Assembly: GCF_003864255.1 (NCBI RefSeq)
Contig: NZ_QWEZ01000001.1
Span: 1,860,001-1,924,000, forward strand
Source: Aestuariirhabdus litorea
GTDB taxonomy: Bacteria > Pseudomonadota > Gammaproteobacteria > Pseudomonadales > Aestuariirhabdaceae
Direction: 5' to 3'
DNA length: 64,000 nt
Made by a program: the position numbers and the translations under genes. Below the pieces are notes generated by a model. The model had not been told where the DNA came from, ran no database searches, and saw only the letters and a list, made by a program, of their open reading frames with translations. How positions within the stretch are numbered: the first letter of the stretch is position 1; each line of letters opens with the position of its first letter. This document shows positions 26,856-35,558 of the stretch, piece by piece.

Positions 26856-27643
26856 ATCAGGAACAGCAAGGCAGCCAGCAGCACCCGGTACACCACAAAG
26901 GGCAGCATACCGATCCGATTGATCACCGCCAGGAACCAGCGGATGCAGAGCCAGGCGCTGACGCCCGACAGCAGTGCCCCGATAAAGAGAACCGACCACT
27001 GCACCGGTTCAGCCTGGGCGATCAGGTCTCGGGTTTTCAAAGAACCCGCCGCCAGGATAATCGGGATGGACATCAGGAAGGAGAAGCGCGCCGCTACCTC
27101 GCGGGAGTAACCCAACAGCAGCGCCGCAGTGATGGTGATGCCGGAGCGCGAGGTACCGGGAATAATGGCCAGGGCCTGCGCCAACCCGATCAGCAGGGCA
27201 TCACGCCAACCGATAGCACTCATGGGCTTTCCGCGAACGAAGCGCTCGGCCACCCCCAGCAAAATACCAAAAAGCAGTGTGGTGGTGGCGATCACCGCAA
27301 TCGAGCGCATCGCCTCATCGACGCCACTGATGCTGACCGCCAACCCAAACAGCACGGCCGGGATGGTTGCCAACACCAGCAGCAGGGAGAGGTGTAGTTC
27401 GGCATTAAACTGCCGCGCACTCAACGCCTGCTGGCAACCGCGGGTCAGCTGCCACAGGTCGGAGCGAAAATAGATCAGGACGGCAGCCAGGGAGCCGAGG
27501 TGGACGGCAACGTCAAACGCCAGCCCCTGATCGGGCCATCCCAGTAGCTGCGATGGCAATATCAGGTGAGCCGAGCTGGAGATAGGAAGAAATTCACTGA
27601 TACCTTGAATGAGTGCCAGCACAACTACCTGAACCGTTTCCAT
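26843..27643 (-). CDS. uppP: Undecaprenyl-diphosphatase UppP (BacA)
   Basis: 266-residue membrane enzyme that dephosphorylates undecaprenyl diphosphate so the carrier can be reused in cell-wall synthesis; it gives bacitracin resistance. The two active-site motifs are visible: GISEFLPISSSAHL near the N-terminus and PGTSRSGITIT in the middle, with about seven or eight hydrophobic helices. The ATG at 27643 is preferred to the TTG one codon before; AGGA lies about 10 bases upstream. Confidence 0.96.
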   Translation of the reverse strand: METVQVVVLALIQGISEFLPISSSAHLILPSQLLGWPDQGLAFDVAVHLGSLAAVLIYFRSDLWQLTRGCQQALSARQFNAELHLSLLLVLATIPAVLFGLAVSISGVDEAMRSIAVIATTTLLFGILLGVAERFVRGKPMSAIGWRDALLIGLAQALAIIPGTSRSGITITAALLLGYSREVAARFSFLMSIPIILAAGSLKTRDLIAQAEPVQWSVLFIGALLSGVSAWLCIRWFLAVINRIGMLPFVVYRVLLAALLFLIYFS

Positions 27644-27721
27644 CAATGGGTCCTACCCTCTGCAAGCTGGCAACATAAACAGCAGCGGAATCCGTTCAAC
27701 ACGGAAACGCCGCACCGGCGT

Positions 27722-28396
27722 TCAACGCTCATGGCGTTTTTTGGCGACGCGATCACGGAGATAAACCGGCAACGCCTGCGCGGCAGCTACACTCTTACCC
27801 TGCTCGAAGAGCGGAACGGCCAGGCGCACAATATCCTCAGCCAACGGATAGGCGTCCACCTCGACCCGCGCCGGTGATAGCGGAATGCGGGAGCCCAGCC
27901 CCCAACCGGTACCGATGCCCATCCACCCCTGGGTATCTGCGGGCAGCACCACCTGCTCGGGCGCGCATACCTGCTCGGGAATGATCTCGACCACCCCATC
28001 GTCGCTGCAGTGATATCCGGCCCAGTAGATCTCGTCCATGCGAGCATCAATGGCGGCCAGCACGCGGGTGGCCTGATGGCACCTCGCGGCCTGTTGCGCC
28101 AGAGCTGCAAGGGTGGAGATCGGCAGCACCGGCTTATCGGTTGCGAAGGCAAGTCCCTGCACAATCGCGGTGGCGATTCGAACCCCAGTGAAGGCACCAG
28201 GACCGCGGCCAAAAGCGATGCCGTCAACCTGCGACAACACCAGGCCGGCACTCGCCAGCAGGCGGTCCACCATGGGCAAAATCATTTCACTGTGCTGGCG
28301 GGGAATCAGTGCCCACTCGGAGAGCGTCTCGCCATTCACATCAAGGGCGACGGAGCAGGCTTCGGTCGCAGTATCAATCGCTAGTAAGGTGCTCAT
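27722..28396 (-). CDS. tsaB: tRNA threonylcarbamoyladenosine synthesis protein TsaB
   Basis: 224-residue ASKHA-fold protein and partner of TsaD/TsaE in t6A37 modification of ANN-decoding tRNAs. Signatures are LLAIDTATEACSVAL at the N-terminus and IAFGRGPGAFTGVRIATAIVQGLA in the middle. The ATG at 28396 starts MSTLLAIDTATE, which fits the family; the upstream in-frame start only adds MLCGS. It lies 78 bases upstream of uppP on the same strand. Confidence 0.95.
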   Translation of the reverse strand: MSTLLAIDTATEACSVALDVNGETLSEWALIPRQHSEMILPMVDRLLASAGLVLSQVDGIAFGRGPGAFTGVRIATAIVQGLAFATDKPVLPISTLAALAQQAARCHQATRVLAAIDARMDEIYWAGYHCSDDGVVEIIPEQVCAPEQVVLPADTQGWMGIGTGWGLGSRIPLSPARVEVDAYPLAEDIVRLAVPLFEQGKSVAAAQALPVYLRDRVAKKRHER

Positions 28397-28452
28397 GGAT
28401 CCGCACAGCATGGTTAGGGGCCGCGATTATAGCAACAGTCAGCGACGACAAC

Positions 28453-28478
28453 AAAAAGGCCCCCTGAAAAGGGGGCCC
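28453..28478 (-). terminator. Terminator of the histone-H1-like gene
   Basis: On the minus strand GGCCCCC and GGGGGCC form a 7-bp stem with a short T/C-rich loop, followed by TTTTTG. It is 28 bases after the stop codon. Confidence 0.85.
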
Positions 28479-28505
28479 TGGGGCGGGTCATGCGATCACT
28501 CCGGC

Positions 28506-29630
28506 CTATCCGGCTTGCCCCTCCGCGGCCGGAGCCGCCGCTGGCGCGGCCGAAGCGGATTTTTTCGCAGCCGGTTTCCTGGTGGCCGTTTTTTTGGCTA
28601 CCGGTTTTTTGGCCGCTGTCTTTTTGGGGGCTGCTTTTTTGGCAGGCGCTTTTTTGGCAGGCGCTTTTTTGGCAGGCGCTTTTTTGGCAGACGCTTTCTT
28701 CGCGGGAGCTTTTACCGCCGTTTTTGCTGCGGCTTTCTTGGTGGTTGAGGCCTTGGTGGTTGATTTTTTAGGGGCCGTTTTTTTCGGGGCTGCCTTTTTA
28801 GCCGCAGGCTTTTTAGCGGACTCGGCTTTGGCCGCGGGCTTCTTGGCAGCCGCTTTTTTGGTGGGGGCTTTGGCCTTGCCAACGCTCTTGGCTTTGACGG
28901 CTGACTTCTTCAACGCAGCCTTCGCCTTCTGCTCGGCTTTCTTCTCGGCCGCCTTTATTTTTGCAGCCGCTTTTTTTGCCGCCGCTTTGGCCTTGAGCAG
29001 CTCCTTCTTTTCCAACGCTTTCAAACGATCGGCTTCCGCCTTCTGTATCGCCTTGGCCTTGGCGGCTGCTTTTTTGGACACTTGCTTGAGCTTAGCCTTC
29101 TCCTTATCAGCCCGTGCTTTTACCTTGGCAGCATCCACTTTCGCACGGGCCTGCTTCCATTTGTTTTCAAATACCTTGACGGCTTTGACCAGCTCCTTGT
29201 CCGCTTTCTCCTGCAGCTTCTCTTTGAACAGCTCTACACGCACCTTGAGTGCCTCTTCCGCTGCCACCAGTGATGCTTTCACAGAGGCTTCCGCCAGGCT
29301 GGTTTTTGCAGCGCGCACACTGTCCTTCTCTTTTTGCAGCTTAGTTGCAAGACGCTTGGCAGCGCTGGCCGCTGAAGCCGCTGCCCGTTTCGCGGCTGCA
29401 GTGGAGGTCTTAGCTGCCTTATCCTTTGCCGCAGCCGATTTCTTTTGAGCTGCATCCAGTTGCTTTTGCACCGCTGTCACATTTTTTTCTGCTTTAGCAA
29501 CAGCATCCTGGGCTTTGGTTAAAAACGCAGGAACAACGGGCTTCTTTGAAGCCTTGGGGGTTGCTTTCTTCGCTACCGATTTTTTGGCAGTCGGTTTTTT
29601 TGCCACGGTGGTTTTTTTACCTTTAGCCAT
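28506..29630 (-). CDS. Lys/Ala-rich histone-H1-like protein
   Basis: 374 residues made almost entirely of Lys, Ala, Glu and a few Pro. The N-terminal 30 residues are AKK/TAKK repeats; residues about 35-230 are Ala/Lys/Glu-rich and should be coiled coil; the C-terminal third is made of KKAPAKKA and KKTAAKK repeats like eukaryotic H1 tails and AlgP/HctA-like bacterial proteins. It is very likely a nucleoid or polyanion binder, but the long middle region differs from AlgP as I remember it, so I give no symbol. The ATG at 29630 has AGGAGAT 7 bases upstream. It has its own terminator and is monocistronic. Confidence 0.85.
   Translation of the reverse strand: MAKGKKTTVAKKPTAKKSVAKKATPKASKKPVVPAFLTKAQDAVAKAEKNVTAVQKQLDAAQKKSAAAKDKAAKTSTAAAKRAAASAASAAKRLATKLQKEKDSVRAAKTSLAEASVKASLVAAEEALKVRVELFKEKLQEKADKELVKAVKVFENKWKQARAKVDAAKVKARADKEKAKLKQVSKKAAAKAKAIQKAEADRLKALEKKELLKAKAAAKKAAAKIKAAEKKAEQKAKAALKKSAVKAKSVGKAKAPTKKAAAKKPAAKAESAKKPAAKKAAPKKTAPKKSTTKASTTKKAAAKTAVKAPAKKASAKKAPAKKAPAKKAPAKKAAPKKTAAKKPVAKKTATRKPAAKKSASAAPAAAPAAEGQAG
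28633..28692. repeat. 15-bp coding tandem repeat, four units
   Basis: Four units of GCTTTTTTGGCAGGC (the last with one change) encode consecutive KKAPA pentapeptides in the H1-like protein. Each unit holds a run of six T, so slippage could change unit number without breaking the frame, or cause frameshifts within the T-runs. Confidence 0.9.
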
Positions 29631-29704
29631 CTCGCGATCTCCTGGAACAACTCAACAGTTTTTGGAACGAACCTGCTAAAACATAGCACAATAATTGTAC
29701 GACC

Positions 29705-29730
29705 AATAAAACAAAGCCCGCTTTAGCGGT
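29705..29730 (-). terminator. Weak minus-strand terminator-like hairpin
   Basis: On the minus strand CCGC-TAAA-GCGG is followed by GCTTTGTTTTATT. The stem is only four or five pairs. It lies upstream of the H1-like gene, so it would end a transcript coming from the adk side. Confidence 0.3.
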
Positions 29731-30001
29731 AGCAATGAAAAAAAACATTGAAGAGTAACCATCGTTTCTGCGTTTGTTTTTTCCGAGTCCCTTTCAGTCA
29801 TCCATACAAGCACGTGGATTTATCACCTGAGGAGCGGAAAGTGAGCCCAGCGAGCCCGTGGATGCAGTAATCCACAGCGCCTGTTTGCTGGCGATGGGGT
29901 TTGAGGCCAGCACAGAAGGAGCTGCCAATACTTCTAGGAACAGACTCTGTTTTTGGCGGTTGCTGCGGTCTTTAGGGAGTCCCCTGGCTACAGATTCCGG
30001 G

Positions 30002-30039
30002 CGAAAAAAAACCGGGGTAAGCCCCGGTTTTTTTTCGCC
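30002..30039. terminator. Strong bidirectional terminator after adk
   Basis: GGCGAAAAAAAACCGGGG and its near-complete complement make a long symmetrical hairpin with A and T runs on both sides. It ends the minus-strand adk transcript (adk stop at 30046) and would also stop any plus-strand transcript from 29820-30000. Confidence 0.9.
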
Positions 30040-30045
30040 CTGAAA

Positions 30046-30702
<657 letters not shown>

Positions 30703-30925
30703 TCACCACTATTCAGAAAAATCTTTCCCTTTTGGCTCTGATCAGGAACCACGCACGCACCGACTGCCGGGCAATTACGCCCGAAAAAGGGGCCCACAAG
30801 CATACTCAGGTCTGTGCGGCAGTACAAGCCGCCAGCGGATTGGGATTATCCCAAGTTAGCGGTGGTCAATTAATACGACTTTGGGCTACGCAGGTCCCGA
30901 CCTGCAACGGGAGAGAGGCGGAGTT

Positions 30926-32320
30926 TCAAGCCGCCGCCATAGAGGAGGAGATCTGCTCAATGGAGTCACTTGACTCCAGTAGCGCTTCGAACTCAGCCTG
31001 GGCCTCCTCAATGGAGATACCCAGCAGCGCGCACACCTGGGAATCCAGCTGTGACAGGGTTGTGTACTCAATCTGGTTGCGGGTCAGCAGGTAGTTCACC
31101 AGCTGCATCAAGGCCACATAGGGCTGCTGCTCATAGTTCACCCCCGGTTGGGTATGATGAATGGCAGCGGACACCAACTCCGCCGGCATCTGCCACTCCT
31201 CCAGCAACCAGCCACCGATGCGACCATAGCCCAGGCTCAATATATCCCGCGCCTGGCCAAACCCCATCACCCGCTTTTCCAGCTCGAACAGCGGCTCCTC
31301 AGGCTCACGCTCTACCAGTCGGCAAAACAGGTTGAACTCAGGTGGGAACAGGTGCGCCAGCAACACCAGCCCAAACTGGTGCAGCATGCCGCATAGATAA
31401 GCCTTGGCGGGAACCAGCTTCAGGCTCGGGTTGGATTTTGCGGCAAGCCGCCGTGCCAGCTCGGCGCTGTAGAGGGAGTGGCGCCAGTAACGTCCGAGCG
31501 ACAGCGGGCCACTGGAAGGCATGTGAAACGACTGACAGGCGGCGAGCCCGAGTGCGATGTTGCTGACCAGGTCGAAGCCCAGCACTCGGGTTATGGCATC
31601 CTGCACCGTCTCCACCTTGCCCCGGTACCCGAACAGGGCCGAACGTGCATGCCGCATGACCTGCAAAGAGAGACTGGGATCGGTCTCCACCAGCGTCGCC
31701 AGATCACGGGCACTGCTGTCAGGATCGTTGACCAGCTGTAGAATGCGCACCACATTGGCCGGCATCGGAGGCAGGCGCTGAAGGGATTTCAGCTTGGCAC
31801 AAACCGCCGCTTCCAGGCCCGTGGCAGAGAGGCACTCAAGGTCGTCACAACCCGGCTCGCTGAAGCGGGCCACCAGGGCTCCAGGATTCAGGAAGCGAAA
31901 CTCATCCAGGTCGGTGGCAATCAGGGTCTGTTCGCAGCCCGCTCTAAAGTAGACCGTCTCATGCTTGAGCAGGGCCGGATCGATCACCACTTTGAGACCA
32001 TAGGGGGCGCCTATGGGGGGCAGTGCGTTGACGGCACAGTCATCAAAGAGTGTTTCAACCTTGTGCAACTCGCAACATCGGGCCTTGGGACCCAAAAGCG
32101 CCTTGATCTCATCTTCAGACAGCTTGTGGGTAAGGGGGTAAACCAGCAGGCTTTTACCGTTTCGGTGCTCGTAGACCCTGGCAAACGCCACCGCTGAAGG
32201 CTCGATACCCCGGCCGCTAACGGCCTCGCAGACAGAGAGTACAGGAGAGGCGAGGCGGTGCACCTTAAAGCGTGCCCCATTGGCCTGAAGATATCGTTTT
32301 ACACGCGTGGCGATCGGCAT
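30926..32320 (-). CDS. YbaK/ProX deacylase domain fused to HDOD domain
   Basis: 464 residues. Residues about 5-150 (VKRYLQANGARFKVHRLASP...LLVYPLTHKLSEDEIKALLG...NALPPIG) match the YbaK/prolyl-tRNA-deacylase-like fold that clears mischarged tRNA. Residues about 175-375 form an HDOD domain (LPPMPANVVRILQLVNDPDSSARDLATLVETDPSLSLQVMRHARS), linked to signalling and c-di-GMP networks, without a complete HD catalytic set. How the halves cooperate is unknown. The ATG at 32320 is preferred to a TTG five codons earlier. It is flanked by adk and mazG on the same strand but separated by 100-235 bases. Confidence 0.88.
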   Translation of the reverse strand: MPIATRVKRYLQANGARFKVHRLASPVLSVCEAVSGRGIEPSAVAFARVYEHRNGKSLLVYPLTHKLSEDEIKALLGPKARCCELHKVETLFDDCAVNALPPIGAPYGLKVVIDPALLKHETVYFRAGCEQTLIATDLDEFRFLNPGALVARFSEPGCDDLECLSATGLEAAVCAKLKSLQRLPPMPANVVRILQLVNDPDSSARDLATLVETDPSLSLQVMRHARSALFGYRGKVETVQDAITRVLGFDLVSNIALGLAACQSFHMPSSGPLSLGRYWRHSLYSAELARRLAAKSNPSLKLVPAKAYLCGMLHQFGLVLLAHLFPPEFNLFCRLVEREPEEPLFELEKRVMGFGQARDILSLGYGRIGGWLLEEWQMPAELVSAAIHHTQPGVNYEQQPYVALMQLVNYLLTRNQIEYTTLSQLDSQVCALLGISIEEAQAEFEALLESSDSIEQISSSMAAA

Positions 32321-32421
32321 ACTACAATCCTGCAAATCCTATACGTTCAACCGCAACTATACGCCGACGATACTGGGACGATAGTAACCCTTTCACAATT
32401 TAACCTGTACAAACTGATCAA

Positions 32422-33258
32422 TCAACCGCCATTTTCCGCCACCTTCACCCGTTGCCAGAGCGCCTCCATCTGCTCCAGGTCCGCCTCCTGGAGAGAGCTT
32501 CCCGCTTGCCTCAGCTGCGCTTCGACCCCTTCAAACCGACGCTGGAATTTGCGGTTGGCCTGCGACATGAGGGACTCGGCATCCGTGCCCAGATGGCGCG
32601 CCAGGTTGACACAGGCAAACATCAGGTCACCCAGCTCCTCGAGCGCCGCTTCGCGCCCTTCATCTTTGAGGGCCCGCTCGAGTTCATCCACCTCTTCAAA
32701 GATCTTGGCCACCACCGGCTGCGGGCTGTCCCAGTCAAAGCCCACCTCAGCGGCCCGTTTCTGCAGCTTTTGCGCACGCTTCAAAGCCGGCAGGCTTAGC
32801 GGCAGGTCGTCGAGCCACCCGCCCGGTTTGTCGTCGCCCCGGCTCTGTTTCAGCGCTCGCTCCTGCTGCTTGATGCGATCCCAGGTCGCCTTGATCTCCT
32901 GCTGGGAAACGGTCTGTTGAGGTGAACGGCGAGACGCCAGGGTACCCTCGGGAAACACATGGGGGTGGCGGCGAATCAGCTTGGCTACCAGGTTGTCGAG
33001 GATATCCGCCAACTCAAACAGCTGCTGCTCCTTCCCCAGCTGGGCGTAGAAGATCACCTGAAACAGCAGGTCCCCCAGCTCATCCATGACATGGGGATAA
33101 TCCTCCCGCCGGATCGCATCGGCCACCTCGTAGGCCTCCTCCAGGGTATAGGGCACGATGGTCTCGAAGCTCTGTTGCAGATCCCAGGGGCAGCCGGTCT
33201 CCGGGTCCCGCAGACGCTCCATCAGTAACACCAGGTCCTCCAGCTGGTATCGAGCCAT
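32422..33258 (-). CDS. mazG: Nucleoside triphosphate pyrophosphohydrolase MazG
   Basis: 278-residue all-alpha NTP pyrophosphatase with two MazG repeats. The N-terminal RDPETGCPWDLQQSFETIVPYTLEEAYEVADAI with the EExxE-type metal motif and DELGDLLFQVIFYA is typical, and a second copy lies around LEELGDLMFACVNLAR. It hydrolyses NTPs and limits (p)ppGpp-linked toxicity in E. coli. Its ATG is 3 bases after the relA stop, a conserved relA-mazG pair. Confidence 0.96.
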   Translation of the reverse strand: MARYQLEDLVLLMERLRDPETGCPWDLQQSFETIVPYTLEEAYEVADAIRREDYPHVMDELGDLLFQVIFYAQLGKEQQLFELADILDNLVAKLIRRHPHVFPEGTLASRRSPQQTVSQQEIKATWDRIKQQERALKQSRGDDKPGGWLDDLPLSLPALKRAQKLQKRAAEVGFDWDSPQPVVAKIFEEVDELERALKDEGREAALEELGDLMFACVNLARHLGTDAESLMSQANRKFQRRFEGVEAQLRQAGSSLQEADLEQMEALWQRVKVAENGG

Positions 33259-33261
33259 CCC

Positions 33262-35493
33262 TTAACCCCGCCGACTGCGCGATGCTTCGATCACGTTGGG
33301 GAGCTGGTTGATACGCGCCAGCACCATGGAGAGCGAATCCAGGCCATCGACCTCGATGGTCAGGGTCATGCGCGCCATGTTGTCGCGGGTATCCGAGAGG
33401 GTGTTCAGTGCAATCACGTTCACCTTCTCGTTAGCCAGTACCATGGTGATATCCCGAATCAACCCGGGCCGGTCGTAGGCCAGCAACTCGATCCCCACGG
33501 CATAGGTATTTTCCGGTTGACCACCCCAGTCCACCTCGATGAGCCGGTTGGACTCCCGCTCCTGCAGGAGCAGCGCCTGTTGGCAATCCTGGCGATGGAT
33601 GGTCACACCCCGACCGAGGGTGATGTAGCCAATAATGGGGTCCCCCGGCAGTGGGTGGCAGCAACCCGCCATCTGGGTCAGCAGGTTACCCACCCCGCGA
33701 ATGCGGATATCACCATCGGATACCTTGGCCTTGGGCATACGCAGCTGCAGTTCAAACTGCTTCTCATCGTCGTAGCCAACCTGGCGCTGGGCCGCATGGA
33801 TCACGTGGGCCTGGCGAAGATCCCCGGCGCCTACCGCAGCGAACATATCCGCCGCCGTTTTGTAGTTGAGTTCGGGAGCCAGGGCATCGAAATCGACATC
33901 CACCAGCGCCAGGCGCTTGAGTTCGTGCTCGATCTGCTGGCGCCCGGCCAATTCGTTCTGGTCCCGGTCCTGCTCCTTGAACCAGTGCATCACCTTGGAA
34001 CGCGCTCGACTGGTGGTGATGTAGCCCAGGTTAGGGTTCAGCCAGTCCCGACTGGGGGAGCCCCCCGCCGCGGTCAGGATCTCCACCTGGTCGCCGGTCT
34101 TGAGGCTGTAGGTCAGCGGAACGATGCGTCCTCCCACCTTGGCGCCCCGGCAGCTGTTACCCACCTCGGTGTGGATGCGGTAGGCGAAATCGATCGGGGT
34201 CGAGCCCACCGACAGATCCACTACGTGACCGTTTTTAGTAAACACGTAAATACGATCGGATTCGATATCGCTGCGCAGCTGGCCTGCCAGGCTATCGAGA
34301 TCGCCAATATCTTCATGCCACTCCATCACCTGGCGCAGCCAGGCAATCTTCTCCTCGTAGCTGCCGCTGGCCTTGGTGTCGGTTCCCTTATAGCGCCAAT
34401 GGGCACAGACCCCGAGCTCCGCTTCTTCGTGCATCTCGTGGGTGCGTATCTGCACCTCCAGGGTTTTTCCGCCCGGGCCAATCACCGCCGTGTGCAGGGA
34501 GCGATAGCCGTTCTCCTTGGGGGTCGCAATGTAATCATCGAACTCGCGGGGAATATGGCTCCACAAGGAGTGCACGATACCAAGGGTGCCGTAGCAGTCA
34601 CGCAGCTGCGGTACCAACACCCGTACCGCGCGGATGTCGTAGACATCACGAAAATCGATCCCCTTGCGGCGCATTTTGCGCCAGATACTGTAGATATGCT
34701 TGGCCCGGCCGCTGATCTCGGCCTTGATCCCGGCCTCCGCCAGCGCCTGCTGAAGCTGCTGCATCACATCATCAATGTATTGCTGGCGGTCGAGGCGACG
34801 TTCATCCAGCAGGCGGGCGATCTTTTTGTAGTCCTGGGGTTTCAGGTATCTAAACGAGAGATCCTCAAGTTCCCACTTGATGTGACCGATTCCCAATCGA
34901 TGGGCCAGGGGAGCATAGATCTCGAACACCTCGCGGGCCACCACCAGGCGCTTGTCCTTATCGAGATTCTTGACCGCCCGAATGGCGCAGGTACGCTCGG
35001 ACAGTTTTATGAGGGCAACGCGCACATCGTCGATGATCGACACCAGCATCTTGCGCACATTCTCCAGCTGGCCCTGCACCTGGCCCAGCACCGCACCATG
35101 GCCCGGAGTCTGGATGGCACTGATAGCCGCCATACCCAGCACGCCCGAAATCAGCTTGGCCACACCGGCACCGAAGCGCTCTTTGACCAGCTCCAGCTCC
35201 AGTTTCCCTTCACGCACCCCGCGGTAGAGGATAGCGGCAATCAAAGACTCCTGGTCCAGGTTCAACTCCGCCAGGATCTCGGCCATCTCCAGGCCGGTGC
35301 GGTAGCTGTTGCTGTCCTGCCAATGGTCATCGCGATCGCCGCCCTGCAAGGAGGCGTCGCAGGACATCTGGCAGGCGGCCGTAATCAGCTCGACGTCACG
35401 AACATTGCTATCGCGGCCAATACGCGTCAGCCAGGCATCGATATTAACCGAACCATCTTCGTGAACCGGGTGATCTTCTCTTACTTTAACCAT
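33262..35493 (-). CDS. relA: (p)ppGpp synthetase RelA, hydrolase-dead
   Basis: 743-residue ribosome-associated alarmone synthetase of the stringent response. The N-terminal region aligned with the hydrolase domain has AAILYRGVREG where SpoT-type enzymes have HD and ED motifs, so hydrolysis should be lost. The synthetase domain contains YDIRAVRVLV and FDDYIATPKENGYRSLHT; TGS (VFTKNGHVVDLSVGSTPIDFAY) and C-terminal zinc-finger/ACT domains (GCCHPLPGDPIIGY, ELLAYDRPGLIRDITMVL) follow. It sits between rlmD (65 bases) and mazG. Confidence 0.97.
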   Translation of the reverse strand: MVKVREDHPVHEDGSVNIDAWLTRIGRDSNVRDVELITAACQMSCDASLQGGDRDDHWQDSNSYRTGLEMAEILAELNLDQESLIAAILYRGVREGKLELELVKERFGAGVAKLISGVLGMAAISAIQTPGHGAVLGQVQGQLENVRKMLVSIIDDVRVALIKLSERTCAIRAVKNLDKDKRLVVAREVFEIYAPLAHRLGIGHIKWELEDLSFRYLKPQDYKKIARLLDERRLDRQQYIDDVMQQLQQALAEAGIKAEISGRAKHIYSIWRKMRRKGIDFRDVYDIRAVRVLVPQLRDCYGTLGIVHSLWSHIPREFDDYIATPKENGYRSLHTAVIGPGGKTLEVQIRTHEMHEEAELGVCAHWRYKGTDTKASGSYEEKIAWLRQVMEWHEDIGDLDSLAGQLRSDIESDRIYVFTKNGHVVDLSVGSTPIDFAYRIHTEVGNSCRGAKVGGRIVPLTYSLKTGDQVEILTAAGGSPSRDWLNPNLGYITTSRARSKVMHWFKEQDRDQNELAGRQQIEHELKRLALVDVDFDALAPELNYKTAADMFAAVGAGDLRQAHVIHAAQRQVGYDDEKQFELQLRMPKAKVSDGDIRIRGVGNLLTQMAGCCHPLPGDPIIGYITLGRGVTIHRQDCQQALLLQERESNRLIEVDWGGQPENTYAVGIELLAYDRPGLIRDITMVLANEKVNVIALNTLSDTRDNMARMTLTIEVDGLDSLSMVLARINQLPNVIEASRSRRG

Positions 35494-35558
35494 ATTACGT
35501 CTTCACTTTCCTTCCGCACCTGCAGGAGACCCCAAGGAACGGGTTGGCTCCCACACTG

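Larger units (their letters stand above)
29631..30045. other. 415-base intergenic region with two terminator-like hairpins
   Basis: No convincing gene. It should contain the promoter of the H1-like gene (the AT-rich part, 29640-29800). Bases 29820-30000 are moderately structured: GTGGAT-GCAGTA-ATCCAC is a perfect 6-bp hairpin at about 29858-29875, and several GGA triplets occur. A 61-codon plus-strand ORF here (29858-30043) runs into the terminator and looks spurious. An untranslated RNA ending at 30030 is possible. Confidence 0.55.

Noticed and set aside
28633-28692. CRISPR or regulatory tandem array
   Set aside because: The 15-bp units have no spacers and are codons of the KKAPA repeat.
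28582-29448. Hydrophobic 288-codon plus-strand ORF opposite the H1-like gene
   Set aside because: Phe/Ala/Leu-rich only because it is the complement of Lys/Ala codons; no start context or family likeness.
29858-30043. 61-residue plus-strand ORF before adk
   Set aside because: It runs into the terminator hairpin, its start lies in a stable hairpin without a ribosome site, and the sequence has no family features.
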